From contig NZ_WIAD01000003.1 of assembly GCF_009618275.1 (NCBI RefSeq), positions 1-64,000 on the forward strand: a stretch of DNA of 64,000 bases, given 5' to 3'. Positions 32,389-41,455 of the stretch are shown piece after piece. Under the pieces are notes generated by a model. The model was not told the origin of the DNA and did not search any database. It was given only the letters and a program-made list of their open reading frames with translations. Source of the DNA: Roseimaritima sediminicola (GTDB lineage: Bacteria; Planctomycetota; Planctomycetia; Pirellulales; Pirellulaceae). The translations under genes were made by a program, and so were the position numbers. Each line of letters opens with the position of its first letter. Positions within the stretch are counted from its first letter, which is position 1.

Positions 32389-34977
32389 ATGGATGCTTGG
32401 AACGATCTCCAGCTGCAGTGGCTGTACCCGCGGGTGCTGTGGTGGTTGCTGTTGGTCCTGCCGGTTTTGGTTGGCTTTCACTTCCGCAGCCTCAGCGATT
32501 TTCCGCTCTGGCAGCGTCGTCTCAGCCTGGCTCTGCGGATCGCCCTGGTCGTGTGTTTGCTGCTGGCCCTCAGCGGTGTGATGCTGCTGGCCCCGACCCA
32601 GCGTCAAATGATCGTGTTTGCGGTGGACCAAAGCCAAAGCATCGACGCGGCGGCCGCGGACGAAGCGCAAGCGTTTCTTGCGGACGCCGTACAGATTGCC
32701 GAGGACCGCTCCGACGTAACGCTTCGTTATGTCACGTTCGGTGCGGAGGCCGCGGCTGCGACCGACGCGCTGCCGGACACCGCGGGCGCCCGCCCCGGTG
32801 AATCGACCCGCGTCCGCGAACCGGTGCTCGGAACCCACCTCGCAGCGGCCCTCGAAGCGGCCGCGGCAACGGTGCCGCCTTCCTACGTGCCTCGTCTGGT
32901 CTTGCTCAGCGATGGCAACGAGACGGGTGGTGACGCGGTCGCCACCGCGGCCACCGTGGGCGTTCCCATCGACACGGTGGCCCTGCCGGTCCGCCGGGAA
33001 GCGGAGGTCCAGCTGTCGGTTGTCGAGGCACCGAATCAGGTTCGCCAGGGACAACCCTTCTACGTCGACGTCGTGGTCAGCAGCAATCGGGACACCGCGG
33101 GAACGGTCGAGCTGTACCGCAACGACATTCGCGTCGAGACCGACATCGGCCAGGACGTTTCACTGCAGCGAGGCGAGAACCGGTTCCGGTTTCGTCAGAC
33201 GATCGTCGATCAACGCCAGGTCACCTTCGCGGCCGCGGTGCGAGTCCCCGCCGGCAACGACACGCTGGCGGAAAACAACACGGCCTCGGCGATGGTGTTT
33301 TCCGAAGGGCGTCCCCGGGTGTTGGTGATCGATCCGGAGCCCCAGCAGATCGATCCGCTCCGCTGGGCCCTGGACCAACAGGAGATCGAACTGGAGGTAC
33401 GTCCGCCGGCGGGCCTGCCTCAAGACCTGGCGGGCCTGCAAGGCTTTCAGTGCGTGATGTTGTCCAACGTCCCGGCGACCGCGATGACGGTGGACCAAAT
33501 GCAACTGCTTGGCACCTGGGTGCAGGAGCTGGGCGGCGGTCTGATCATGCTGGGCGGCGACCAATCGTTCGGGCTGGGCGGGTACTACAAAACCCATCTG
33601 GAACAGATCTTGCCGGTGCGTTGCAATTTCGAAAAAGAACGCGAAAAACCGGCCCTGGCCATGGTGTTGGTGATCGACCGCAGCGGATCGATGGGCGGCG
33701 AGAAAATTCGTCTGGCGCAGGACGCTGCCGCTGCCGCAGCCGAATTGATTGGGCCTCGCGATTCGCTGGGCGTGATCGCTTTTGACAACGAGACCTACTG
33801 GGTCAGCCGTCTGTTGCCGGGCACCCAGCGGGGTACGATTCTCGAACAGATCGCCACGATCGATGCGGGCGGCGGAACCAATATGTATCCGGCCATGCAG
33901 CAGGCCTACGAGGCTCTGGCCGACGCTTCCGCACAGCGCAAACACTGCCTCCTGTTGACCGACGGCATCTCTTCGCCGGGACCGTTCGCCCAGCTGGCCA
34001 CGGAGATGTTCGATCACCAGATCACCGTCACGACGGTGGCCCTGGGCGATGGCGCCGACCAACAACGTTTGGAAGAGATTTCACGACTGGGCGGCGGACG
34101 TCACTACGTCTGCCAGGACCCGCAGTCGGTGCCCCAGGTTTTTGCCAAAGAAACCGTTCAGGCCAGCAAGGAAGCGCTCCAGGAGGAGCCGTTCCTGCCG
34201 CTGCTGGTCCGTCCCACCGAGGTGCTTTCGGGCGTTGATGTGGAGCTGAGTCCGCTGTTGCTGGGTTACGTTGTTACGGAAGCAAAACCGACCGGCCAGA
34301 CGATCCTCTCGACCGAAACCGGCGACCCGTTGTTGACGTGGTGGCAGTATGGGTTGGGCAAGACCGTCGCGTTCACCAGCGATGTGAAAAGCCAGTGGGC
34401 CGCCGAGTGGCTGGCCTGGCCCCAGTTCGGCCAGTTTTGGGCCCAGGTCATCCGCCACACGATGCGCACCGACGATCATCAGGGCATCTTCGTCCGCCTG
34501 CAAAGCGAACAGGATCGGACGCGGTTGATCGTCGACGCGGTGGACCCCCAGGGCGGCTTTGTCGATCAGGCCGAGGCGACGCTGAATCTGATCGGTCCGG
34601 ATCAACAGCGTCGCCGGATGACCTTGTTGCAAACCGCGCCAGGTCGCTACGAAACCACCTTTGCCAGCAACCAGAGCGGGGCTTACCAGATCGATCTCGC
34701 TGTGGAAGCGGGGTCCCTCAAACCGCTGCGGCAATCACGCGGATTCGTCGTGGGCTATCCGGAGGAACTGCGATTACGACCGGCCGCGACCGAAACCCTG
34801 CAGGCCATCGCCCGGGTCAGTGGCGGACGCTACGCGCCGTCGCCGGCGGAGGTGCTCCGCCGCGATGCTCGGCACAGCCGTCTGCCGATCGTCGCCTGGC
34901 CCTATCTGCTGATGACCGCCGTGGTCTTGTTCGTAATGGACGTCGCGGTGCGGCGGATCGTGCTCGAGATCGCTTGA
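32389..34977 (+). CDS. Large VWA / GATase1-like membrane protein
   Basis: An 862-residue protein. Two membrane segments open it (LWWLLLVLPVLVGF and RIALVVCLLLALSGVMLL). A first VWA-like domain has DQSQS near residue 80. About residues 305-410 form a glutamine-amidotransferase-like domain without an obvious nucleophile Cys (LVIDPEPQQIDPLRWAL...GGGLIMLGGDQSFGLGGY). A second VWA domain has the full MIDAS DRSGS (VLVIDRSGSMGGEKIR), and a last membrane segment lies near the end. This architecture is common in planctomycetes; the function is unknown but metal-dependent protein binding at the membrane is likely. The start is ATG 32389. Confidence 0.85.
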   Translation: MDAWNDLQLQWLYPRVLWWLLLVLPVLVGFHFRSLSDFPLWQRRLSLALRIALVVCLLLALSGVMLLAPTQRQMIVFAVDQSQSIDAAAADEAQAFLADAVQIAEDRSDVTLRYVTFGAEAAAATDALPDTAGARPGESTRVREPVLGTHLAAALEAAAATVPPSYVPRLVLLSDGNETGGDAVATAATVGVPIDTVALPVRREAEVQLSVVEAPNQVRQGQPFYVDVVVSSNRDTAGTVELYRNDIRVETDIGQDVSLQRGENRFRFRQTIVDQRQVTFAAAVRVPAGNDTLAENNTASAMVFSEGRPRVLVIDPEPQQIDPLRWALDQQEIELEVRPPAGLPQDLAGLQGFQCVMLSNVPATAMTVDQMQLLGTWVQELGGGLIMLGGDQSFGLGGYYKTHLEQILPVRCNFEKEREKPALAMVLVIDRSGSMGGEKIRLAQDAAAAAAELIGPRDSLGVIAFDNETYWVSRLLPGTQRGTILEQIATIDAGGGTNMYPAMQQAYEALADASAQRKHCLLLTDGISSPGPFAQLATEMFDHQITVTTVALGDGADQQRLEEISRLGGGRHYVCQDPQSVPQVFAKETVQASKEALQEEPFLPLLVRPTEVLSGVDVELSPLLLGYVVTEAKPTGQTILSTETGDPLLTWWQYGLGKTVAFTSDVKSQWAAEWLAWPQFGQFWAQVIRHTMRTDDHQGIFVRLQSEQDRTRLIVDAVDPQGGFVDQAEATLNLIGPDQQRRRMTLLQTAPGRYETTFASNQSGAYQIDLAVEAGSLKPLRQSRGFVVGYPEELRLRPAATETLQAIARVSGGRYAPSPAEVLRRDARHSRLPIVAWPYLLMTAVVLFVMDVAVRRIVLEIA

Positions 34978-35009
34978 CGCCGCGATCGACGATTCCGTAC
35001 TGTGCCGCG

Positions 35010-35924
35010 ATGCACGCTCTAGCGCTCCGTCCGCTCGCGGCCGCCGGTCGCCGTTTCAGCATCCTCGTCGCAACGGCGAGCCTGGTGCTCGGTGGGTGTG
35101 CGCAGTGGAAGGAAGCCCCGGAACCGCCGACCAAACGCGGCCTACCCGCCGCCACCGTGGCCGACGAAGCCGCCGTCTTGGACGTGATCTTCTGGCCCGT
35201 CCCGCTGGAAATCCCAGGCGCACTGAGCGAGCCGATCGGGGCCGCGGACCAGACCGCCACCACGGTGGATCCGCTGGACATGCTGTGGCGCGAAGTCGAC
35301 GAATTAGCCGTCCCGGCAGACACCCGCCAACACCTGATCAACAACGGCCTGCGCGCCGGGCGCATCGAGCATATCGAACAATGGATCGAGCGGATCGGTT
35401 TGCCGCAGCCGGCCGATGCCTCGGAACAACTGATGCAGCAGGCGGCCGTCTCGTCGGAAATCGCTCACTCCCGCCACCGGATTCCGTTTCGCAACGGCCA
35501 GCCGCAGGACTTTGCGATCCGCCAAACCGCCGCCGGCAATCAGAGCGTGCTGGTCCGCAGCGGCAGCACCAGCCACGGCCGCAGCCTGGAACAGCCGCAG
35601 TTTTTGTTGACCGTGCAAACGCATCCCGAACCGGATTCCCGCGTCCGAGTGCGGACTTGGCCGCGGATCGAACACGGTCCCTTTCGGCAATCCTACGTCA
35701 GCAACGATCAAGCGATCCGCATGAACAGCCGCCGCGACAGCTGGCCGCTGCACGAGCTGGCGATCGAGCTGGCCTTGGACCAGAACCAAACCCTCATCGT
35801 TGCTCCGGCTCGAGACGCCTTCGGACTGGGCAAACAACTGTTGACCGACGTCGGTCCCGACGGCAGCAAAGAGCGGGTCGTGATTCTGATCCGGCTGGCT
35901 CGCAAGCCACAGCCGAAGCTCTAG
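35010..35924 (+). CDS. Lipoprotein, unknown function
   Basis: A 304-residue protein with a lipoprotein signal: basic N-terminus, hydrophobic stretch and lipobox LVLGGC (Cys near residue 31). The mature part has no motif I recognise. It has no TM helix and ends in a lysine-rich tail. The start is ATG 35010, 32 bp after the VWA gene, so it probably belongs to the same operon and may be its outer-membrane or periplasmic partner. Confidence 0.7.
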   Translation: MHALALRPLAAAGRRFSILVATASLVLGGCAQWKEAPEPPTKRGLPAATVADEAAVLDVIFWPVPLEIPGALSEPIGAADQTATTVDPLDMLWREVDELAVPADTRQHLINNGLRAGRIEHIEQWIERIGLPQPADASEQLMQQAAVSSEIAHSRHRIPFRNGQPQDFAIRQTAAGNQSVLVRSGSTSHGRSLEQPQFLLTVQTHPEPDSRVRVRTWPRIEHGPFRQSYVSNDQAIRMNSRRDSWPLHELAIELALDQNQTLIVAPARDAFGLGKQLLTDVGPDGSKERVVILIRLARKPQPKL

Positions 35925-36011
35925 GCGCTGCGGCATCCATAGCGCCCTGCCCACTGCGACACCACTTTCCCGCGCCGCGAGAGGGTCGCGTCTGACAAGG
36001 GGATCGCACGC

Positions 36012-36017
36012 TATAAT
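36012..36017 (+). promoter_or_regulatory. Possible -10 element, leaderless start
   Basis: A perfect TATAAT lies so close that transcription would begin at about the ATG of the ScdA_N-like gene (36024), which has no Shine-Dalgarno sequence. A CTGACA at 35992-35997 could serve as -35, but the spacing (14 nt) is short. Confidence 0.35.
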
Positions 36018-36023
36018 GCGTCC

Positions 36024-36242
36024 ATGCACTGCGATTTAGACAGCACCGTTCCCGAGTGGATCATCGAATACCCGCAGACCGAAGGCCTGTTTCGGCGGCT
36101 GGAGCTGGAGATGCACTGCGGTGGCAAGTCGCTGCGGTATGTCTGCCAACAACGCGGACTCGATCCGCTGGAGGTGCTCGGAGGGCTGCGTGCCGCCGTC
36201 CGGTCCGACGACTCGGCCGCCGACGACGACGCCGCACAATAA
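36024..36242 (+). CDS. ScdA_N (DUF542)-like small protein
   Basis: A 72-residue protein that matches the layout of the N-terminal domain of RIC/ScdA iron-sulfur repair proteins: TVPEWIIEYPQTEGLFRRL, then EMHCGGKSL, then CQQRGLDPLEVLGGL. The usual CCGG is HCGG here, so one cysteine is a histidine. RIC proteins use this domain with a di-iron hemerythrin domain; none follows here, so it is a stand-alone domain. It lacks a Shine-Dalgarno sequence and may be translated from a leaderless mRNA. Function is inferred only. Confidence 0.7.
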   Translation: MHCDLDSTVPEWIIEYPQTEGLFRRLELEMHCGGKSLRYVCQQRGLDPLEVLGGLRAAVRSDDSAADDDAAQ

Positions 36243-36511
36243 GCGGCAGCATCGCTGTGGGGCAGATTGCCCCAGCGTGGTTTAGCGCCCCGGCGAGGCC
36301 GCCTGACCGGCTCCCAGAAGAGGTGCCTGCCGGAAAATGCGCGAGATTCTTATTTCGCCTCAATTCCCTGGGTTTTCCTGCGAAACGTCGGCCTTGTTCC
36401 TGCGTCCGGCCAGCGCGTGGCACACCAGCTGCTTTATCGCTTCGTCGCTCGGGTCGCCGGTGGTTGCTGGCGACCGCACCAGCCTTATCACCACAAGATG
36501 GAATCAAGGAT

Positions 36512-38077
36512 ATGAAGCGAACGAAATCACGCATTTGGGCGGCCGGTATCGCCGCCCCGGCCGTGTTGACGACCGTCGGACTCTTGGTCGCAGCCGGCCC
36601 CTCGAACAGCCCGGCCGTGGACGTCCAAGCGGCGTCCGCGACGGCGGCTCGCGCCACCGTACCGCCGCTGTCTGCCGAACAGATGAACGTCGCCAACTCG
36701 CTGTCGCAGGCCTTCCGCAATGTCGCGGACCGAGTTCTGCCGGCGGTCGTGGCTATTGAAACCCGACCGGACCGGACCGCAATGGCATCCGACGGCGATG
36801 CGGGTCACGGCACCCACCGCCGCCCGAATCAAAACCCCTTCAAGGGCACTCCCTTCGAAGACATGTTCCGCGACGGCCGCCTGCAACAGGCACCACACAA
36901 GTCGCCTCCGCGTCAGTCACCGCCGGGTCGCGCCGGCATCGGCTCGGGCGTGATCATCGATTCGGCGGGGATCGTGTTGACCAATAATCACGTGGTCGCC
37001 GGCGGCGGAAAAGTGATCGTGCGCACCCAACAGGGACGCGAGTACGAAGCGATGGAGGTCTACACCGACCCCAAGACCGACATCGCCGTGGTCCGGATCG
37101 AAGGAGACGACACGCTGGTCAGCGCTCCGCTGGGCGATAGCGAGACGGCCGCCGTGGGCGACTGGGTCGTGGCCCTCGGCCAGCCCTTTGGTCTGGAGAG
37201 CACGGTGACGGCCGGCATTATCAGCGCCAAGAACCGCGGCATCGGGATCACCGACCGCGAGAACTTTATCCAAACCGATGCGGCCATCAACCCCGGCAAC
37301 AGCGGTGGACCGCTGGTCAATCTGCACGGCGAAGTGGTCGGCATCAACACGGCCATCTCTTCACGTGGCGGTGGCAACAACGGCGTCGGCTTTGCGGTGC
37401 CATCGAACCTGGCCCGCTGGGTCAGCGACCAATTGGTCCGCAGCGGCACGGTCCGGCGAGCTTACCTGGGCGTTGGGATCCAACCGGTCTCGTTCGAACT
37501 GGCAGAGCAACTGGGCGTCTCGCCCAAGAGCGGTGTGGCGGTGACCAACGTGTTCGCCGACACACCGGCCGCGGAAATGGGCTTGCAGAGCGGTGACGTG
37601 GTGGTCCGTTTCGGTGACCAGGCCGTCAGCTCGCCCCAGCAGTTGCAGTTGGCCGTCGAACGCTCGGCCTTGGGAAGCACGGTTGCCGTGGAGGTCATCC
37701 GCGACGGTCAGACGATCATGCTCGAGTACGAACCGGCAACGTCACCGGAATCGTCGACGGCCAGCCAACCGGCGACCGAAGCCGCGGAGCCTGCCGTGCG
37801 GCCGATGGGTCTGGAAGTTGCCCCGTTGAGCGAGCGGGTCGCCAAACAGTTGGGCGTTGAAGACGCAAACGGCGTGGTCATCACCGCTGTCCAGCCCGGC
37901 AGTGCGGCGGCCGAAGCCGGACTGAAAGCCTCGATGGTGATTCGCCAGGTGAATCGTCAGGATGTGGAAAGCCCCGAGCAGTTTGCTCGGGCGGTCCAAA
38001 ACGACGAGGATGGCAGGATCTTGTTGCTGATCGGCACCAGTGATGGCTCACGCTTCGTCGTTGTGGACGGATCGTAG
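36512..38077 (+). CDS. HtrA/DegP-type periplasmic serine protease
   Basis: A 521-residue protease of the Do family. The N-terminal hydrophobic segment (ILTTVGLLV-type, residues 10-30) is an anchor or signal. The catalytic triad is intact: His in LTNNHVVAGGG, Asp in TDIAVVRI, Ser in NPGNSGGPL. Two PDZ domains follow (around SGVAVTNVFADTPAAEMGLQSGD and GVVITAVQPGSAAAEAGL). It degrades or refolds damaged envelope proteins. The start is ATG 36512, with AAGGA just upstream. A histidine kinase and an NtrC-type regulator follow 35 bp later, suggesting regulation of envelope stress. Confidence 0.93.
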   Translation: MKRTKSRIWAAGIAAPAVLTTVGLLVAAGPSNSPAVDVQAASATAARATVPPLSAEQMNVANSLSQAFRNVADRVLPAVVAIETRPDRTAMASDGDAGHGTHRRPNQNPFKGTPFEDMFRDGRLQQAPHKSPPRQSPPGRAGIGSGVIIDSAGIVLTNNHVVAGGGKVIVRTQQGREYEAMEVYTDPKTDIAVVRIEGDDTLVSAPLGDSETAAVGDWVVALGQPFGLESTVTAGIISAKNRGIGITDRENFIQTDAAINPGNSGGPLVNLHGEVVGINTAISSRGGGNNGVGFAVPSNLARWVSDQLVRSGTVRRAYLGVGIQPVSFELAEQLGVSPKSGVAVTNVFADTPAAEMGLQSGDVVVRFGDQAVSSPQQLQLAVERSALGSTVAVEVIRDGQTIMLEYEPATSPESSTASQPATEAAEPAVRPMGLEVAPLSERVAKQLGVEDANGVVITAVQPGSAAAEAGLKASMVIRQVNRQDVESPEQFARAVQNDEDGRILLLIGTSDGSRFVVVDGS

Positions 38078-38112
38078 ACGAGCCCCAGTCGCCACTCGCG
38101 AGGGGAGCACCG

Positions 38113-39564
38113 ATGAAACTCGCCGCCAAATTAATCCTGCTGTTCATGCTGGGCGTCTTTGGAATTGTCGCGCTCTTTTCGTGGCAAACCATTCGCCGCC
38201 AGCAGCACTGGGATGAAGTGCGGCGAGCCCATCATGCCAGCGATTTGGTGGCCGCTTTGAAACCGGCCATCGATCGCGCCTACCGCGAGGGCGGCGCGGT
38301 GACCATCGAAGAGGCCATCGAGGTCTCGGCTCAGTACGTGCCGGGACAAAAGATGCGCTGGATCGACGGCGAGCGATTGAACGATCATGCCGGCCGCGGC
38401 ACGGCCACGATCACCTCCAGAAAAACCTCCAGCATCTCGGTCTTCGACAGCGAAGGCGCGGCCGTTGCCCACACGGTGGTTCCGTTGGTCGTCGACGGCC
38501 AGACCGCCGGCGGCATCGAGATCTCCGAACCCGCCCAGCATTCGCATCGGCTGGTCCGAGATTCTCTGGTCGCGTCGCTGCTGTCCCTGCTGGGCGTCGC
38601 CGTGCTGTCGGCCGGCGTGATCTACTGGGGCGGCGTGCGCTGGGTAGGCAAACCGCTGGAACGTCTGATCGATCAGGTGCACCGCATCGGCGAAGGCGAT
38701 CTTTCCCAGCCGCCGGCACTTCGCCGCAACGACGAACTGGGTGCGTTGGCCGTCGCCATCAGCGAAATGAGCGGCCGACTGGATCAACAAAAGCAGGCGA
38801 TCCGGCACGCCGACCGCTTGGGTACCGTAGGCACCCTGGCCGCCGGGATGGCTCACGAAATGGGTACCCCCCTGAACGTCGTCTCGGGCCGCGCAAATCT
38901 GATCGCCAGCGGGAAACTGTCGCCGAATGAGGTCCAGCGAAGCGCACTGACGATCAAGAGCGAGGCCGATCGGATGGCCAATATCATCCGGCAGCTGCTG
39001 GATTTTTCGCGGCAAACGCCTCAGCCGCACGCGCCTCTGGACCTGCGCGACGTGGCCCGCAAGACCTGCCACCTGCTGGAACCGCTGGCCGAAAAAGCTG
39101 ACGTAGAGATCGACCTGCAGTGCGCCCCGCAGCCCTGCACCATCAACGGGGACGCCGCCCAAATCCAACAGGTGTTGACCAACCTGTTAACCAATGCCGT
39201 GCAAGCGATGACCGACCCCGGACAGGTGCAGGTTCGTGTCCAGCATGAGACCGCCCCGGAACCAGCGGTCACGGTCCAGGTAACCGATCAGGGCCGGGGG
39301 ATCCCACCGGACGACCTGCAGCGCGTCTTCGAACCGTTCTACACCACCAAAGACGTGGGGCAGGGCACCGGCCTGGGATTATCGATCGCCTATGGGATTG
39401 TGAAAGAACATGGCGGAGACATCCATGTCCACAGCCGCGAGGGCGCGTGCACGACGTTCCTGGTCCGTTTTCCCGCCGTCGATGCGCTGCCGCAACCCCC
39501 ACCGCGGAGTGAAAGCATGCCTCCCCCACAAAACTCGCCTTCCACGGAATCCGCCCAGCCATGA
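38113..39564 (+). CDS. Sensor histidine kinase, NtrB-like
   Basis: A 483-residue membrane kinase. It has one membrane segment at residues 7-25, a periplasmic sensor of about 140 residues, a second membrane segment (SLLSLLGVAVLSAGVIYWGG), a HAMP domain, the H-box in AAGMAHEMGTPLNVVSG with the phospho-accepting His, and the ATPase domain with N-box LLTNAVQAM, G1-box VTDQGRGIP and GTGLGLSIAYGI. A Pro-rich tail ends it. Its stop overlaps the ATG of the regulator gene (ATGA), a translationally coupled pair. The signal is not known. Confidence 0.93.
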   Translation: MKLAAKLILLFMLGVFGIVALFSWQTIRRQQHWDEVRRAHHASDLVAALKPAIDRAYREGGAVTIEEAIEVSAQYVPGQKMRWIDGERLNDHAGRGTATITSRKTSSISVFDSEGAAVAHTVVPLVVDGQTAGGIEISEPAQHSHRLVRDSLVASLLSLLGVAVLSAGVIYWGGVRWVGKPLERLIDQVHRIGEGDLSQPPALRRNDELGALAVAISEMSGRLDQQKQAIRHADRLGTVGTLAAGMAHEMGTPLNVVSGRANLIASGKLSPNEVQRSALTIKSEADRMANIIRQLLDFSRQTPQPHAPLDLRDVARKTCHLLEPLAEKADVEIDLQCAPQPCTINGDAAQIQQVLTNLLTNAVQAMTDPGQVQVRVQHETAPEPAVTVQVTDQGRGIPPDDLQRVFEPFYTTKDVGQGTGLGLSIAYGIVKEHGGDIHVHSREGACTTFLVRFPAVDALPQPPPRSESMPPPQNSPSTESAQP

Positions 39565-40931
39565 GTGACGTCTTTGCCCAGTCGCGTGTGTTGATCGTCG
39601 ACGACGAACAGAACATGTGCGAATTGATCGAAACCGACCTGCGACTCCGCGGCCTGGCCAGCCGCTGGGTGTTGTCCGCTGCCGAAGCGGTCGAGCGGAT
39701 GCACGAGGAAGATTTCGATGCCGTGCTGACCGACGTGCGGATGCCGGGAACGACCGGTCTGCAGCTGTGCCAACAACTGTCGAAGTTGCGTCCCGACGTG
39801 CCGGTGATCGTGATGACGGCTTTCGGGACGCTGGAAACAGCCATCTCCGCGATGCGTAGCGGCGCCTACGACTTCATCACCAAACCCATCGAGATGGACC
39901 TGTTGGCGATCACGCTCCGCAGGGCCCTGGAGCATCGTCAGTTGTCCCAGCAGGTGCGGCTGTTGGAAGCCTCCGCAAACCAACAAGCCAGCTTTGGCGA
40001 GATGATCGGTCGCAGTCCCGCGATGGTCCGCCTGTACGACCAATTGCAACGCGTCGCCCAGTCCGACGCAGCGGTACTGATTCAAGGCGAAAGCGGAACC
40101 GGCAAGGAACTGGTGGCCCGGTCGATTCACAGCCACAGCCGCCGCAAGGACCATCCCTTTGTTGCGGTCAACTGCGCGGCCTTGACCGAAACGCTTTTGG
40201 AAAGCGAATTGTTCGGGCACGTGAAGGGTGCCTTTACCGACGCGCAAGGGTCGCGCCGCGGCCTGTTTCTCGAAGCCCACGGCGGCACGCTGCTGCTGGA
40301 CGAGATGGGCGAGATGCCGATGTCGATGCAAGTCAAACTGCTGCGGGCACTCGAAGAGCGAACGGTGCGCGCGGTGGGCAGCGACCGCGAACAGGCTTTC
40401 GACGTGCGCGTCCTGACGGCCACCAACCGCGACCTGGAAACCGCCGTGGCCGAAGGTCGCTTTCGCGAAGACCTGTACTACCGCATCAACGTCATCGGGC
40501 TGGAACTACCGCCGCTTCGCTCGCGCGGAACCGACACGCTGCGGCTGGCCGAACATTTTCTGAAGCAATTCGCTGCCGCCGAAAACAAAGCCGTCGAGGG
40601 ACTGGCCGAAGGCGTCGCCGAAAAACTGCTGGCCTATTCCTGGCCGGGCAATATCCGCGAGCTGCGGAACGTGATCGAACGCGCCGTGGCCCTGACCCGC
40701 TACGACAAAATCACCCTCGAAGATCTGCCCGAAAAGATCAGCCAGTACCGGGCCGACACGGTTTTTATCGGTGGTCTTGATCCTGCCGAACTGGTCACGA
40801 TGGAAGAGATCGAGCGACGCTACATCGAGCATGTGCTGGCCGCGGTGGGTGGCAATCAGACGCAGGCGGCAAGAATTCTGGGGCTGGACCGCAAAACGAT
40901 TTACCGAAAAATCAAGCAGGAGGCGAAATAA
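39561..40931 (+). CDS. Sigma-54-dependent response regulator, NtrC family
   Basis: A 456-residue NtrC/AtoC-type activator. The receiver domain (VLIVDDEQNM, acceptor Asp in VLTDVRMPG) is followed by an AAA+ domain with Walker A GESGTGKELVAR and Walker B LLLDEMGEM, and a C-terminal Fis-type helix-turn-helix (GGNQTQAARILGLDRKTIYRKI). The sigma-54-contacting loop reads GAFTDA, not the canonical GAFTGA, a variant found in part of the family. Phosphorylation by the coupled kinase should activate it at sigma-54 promoters. Its targets are unknown. Confidence 0.93.
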   Translation: MSDVFAQSRVLIVDDEQNMCELIETDLRLRGLASRWVLSAAEAVERMHEEDFDAVLTDVRMPGTTGLQLCQQLSKLRPDVPVIVMTAFGTLETAISAMRSGAYDFITKPIEMDLLAITLRRALEHRQLSQQVRLLEASANQQASFGEMIGRSPAMVRLYDQLQRVAQSDAAVLIQGESGTGKELVARSIHSHSRRKDHPFVAVNCAALTETLLESELFGHVKGAFTDAQGSRRGLFLEAHGGTLLLDEMGEMPMSMQVKLLRALEERTVRAVGSDREQAFDVRVLTATNRDLETAVAEGRFREDLYYRINVIGLELPPLRSRGTDTLRLAEHFLKQFAAAENKAVEGLAEGVAEKLLAYSWPGNIRELRNVIERAVALTRYDKITLEDLPEKISQYRADTVFIGGLDPAELVTMEEIERRYIEHVLAAVGGNQTQAARILGLDRKTIYRKIKQEAK

Positions 40932-41067
40932 GCGGTCGACCGGCAAGCCAAATTGCCAGTTTTGCGACGCCTCGCCGCCAACAGGCGTTGAAAGATCGCG
41001 GCGAATATGGCATATTCCCGCCCATCTCAGCGGCCGACGATCCGTCGCGGCCGCAAAAGACGAAGCA

Positions 41068-41142
41068 CGGGCTGTAGCGCAGTCTGGTTAGCGCGTTTGA
41101 CTGGGGGTCAAAAGGTCGGAGGTTCGAATCCTCTCAGCCCGA
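41068..41142 (+). tRNA. tRNA-Pro (anticodon GGG)
   Basis: A full cloverleaf of 75 nt. The acceptor stem CGGGCTG pairs with CAGCCCG with C1-G72 and discriminator A, both typical of bacterial tRNA-Pro. The anticodon stem TTTGA/TCAAA holds the loop CTGGGGG with anticodon GGG, and the T arm is GGAGG-TTCGAAT-CCTCT. CCA is not encoded. It lies in an intergenic gap of about 520 bp between the NtrC-type gene and the heme-binding protein; the rest of that gap has no recognised feature. Confidence 0.97.
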
Positions 41143-41455
41143 CTTCGTTTTTTCTTCTTGCCCGATGCTGGGCCCGGCTCGTAAACCGGCTGGAACACCG
41201 AGGCCGTACGCGACTGTTGTCGCGCCTTTCTGCAACCGGTGACGGGCACGCTTGTTGTGCAACGTGCGGACGCGGCATTTGACCACCGCCCCGGCACGAC
41301 CTATAAAAACTACTCCCCACGGTGCAGTTTTGACAGCCGGTCGGTGCCGGGCTGCCGAGGAGGATTGCCGAAGCGGCCAGCCCGATACTCGGAAATGCGA
41401 TGCTCGGAAATGCACTGGGGCGGCAGTAACCGGAATTCAAACGAAAAGGCGATTC

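Noticed and set aside
41203-41440. Second tRNA after tRNA-Pro
   Set aside because: No cloverleaf could be drawn in this stretch.
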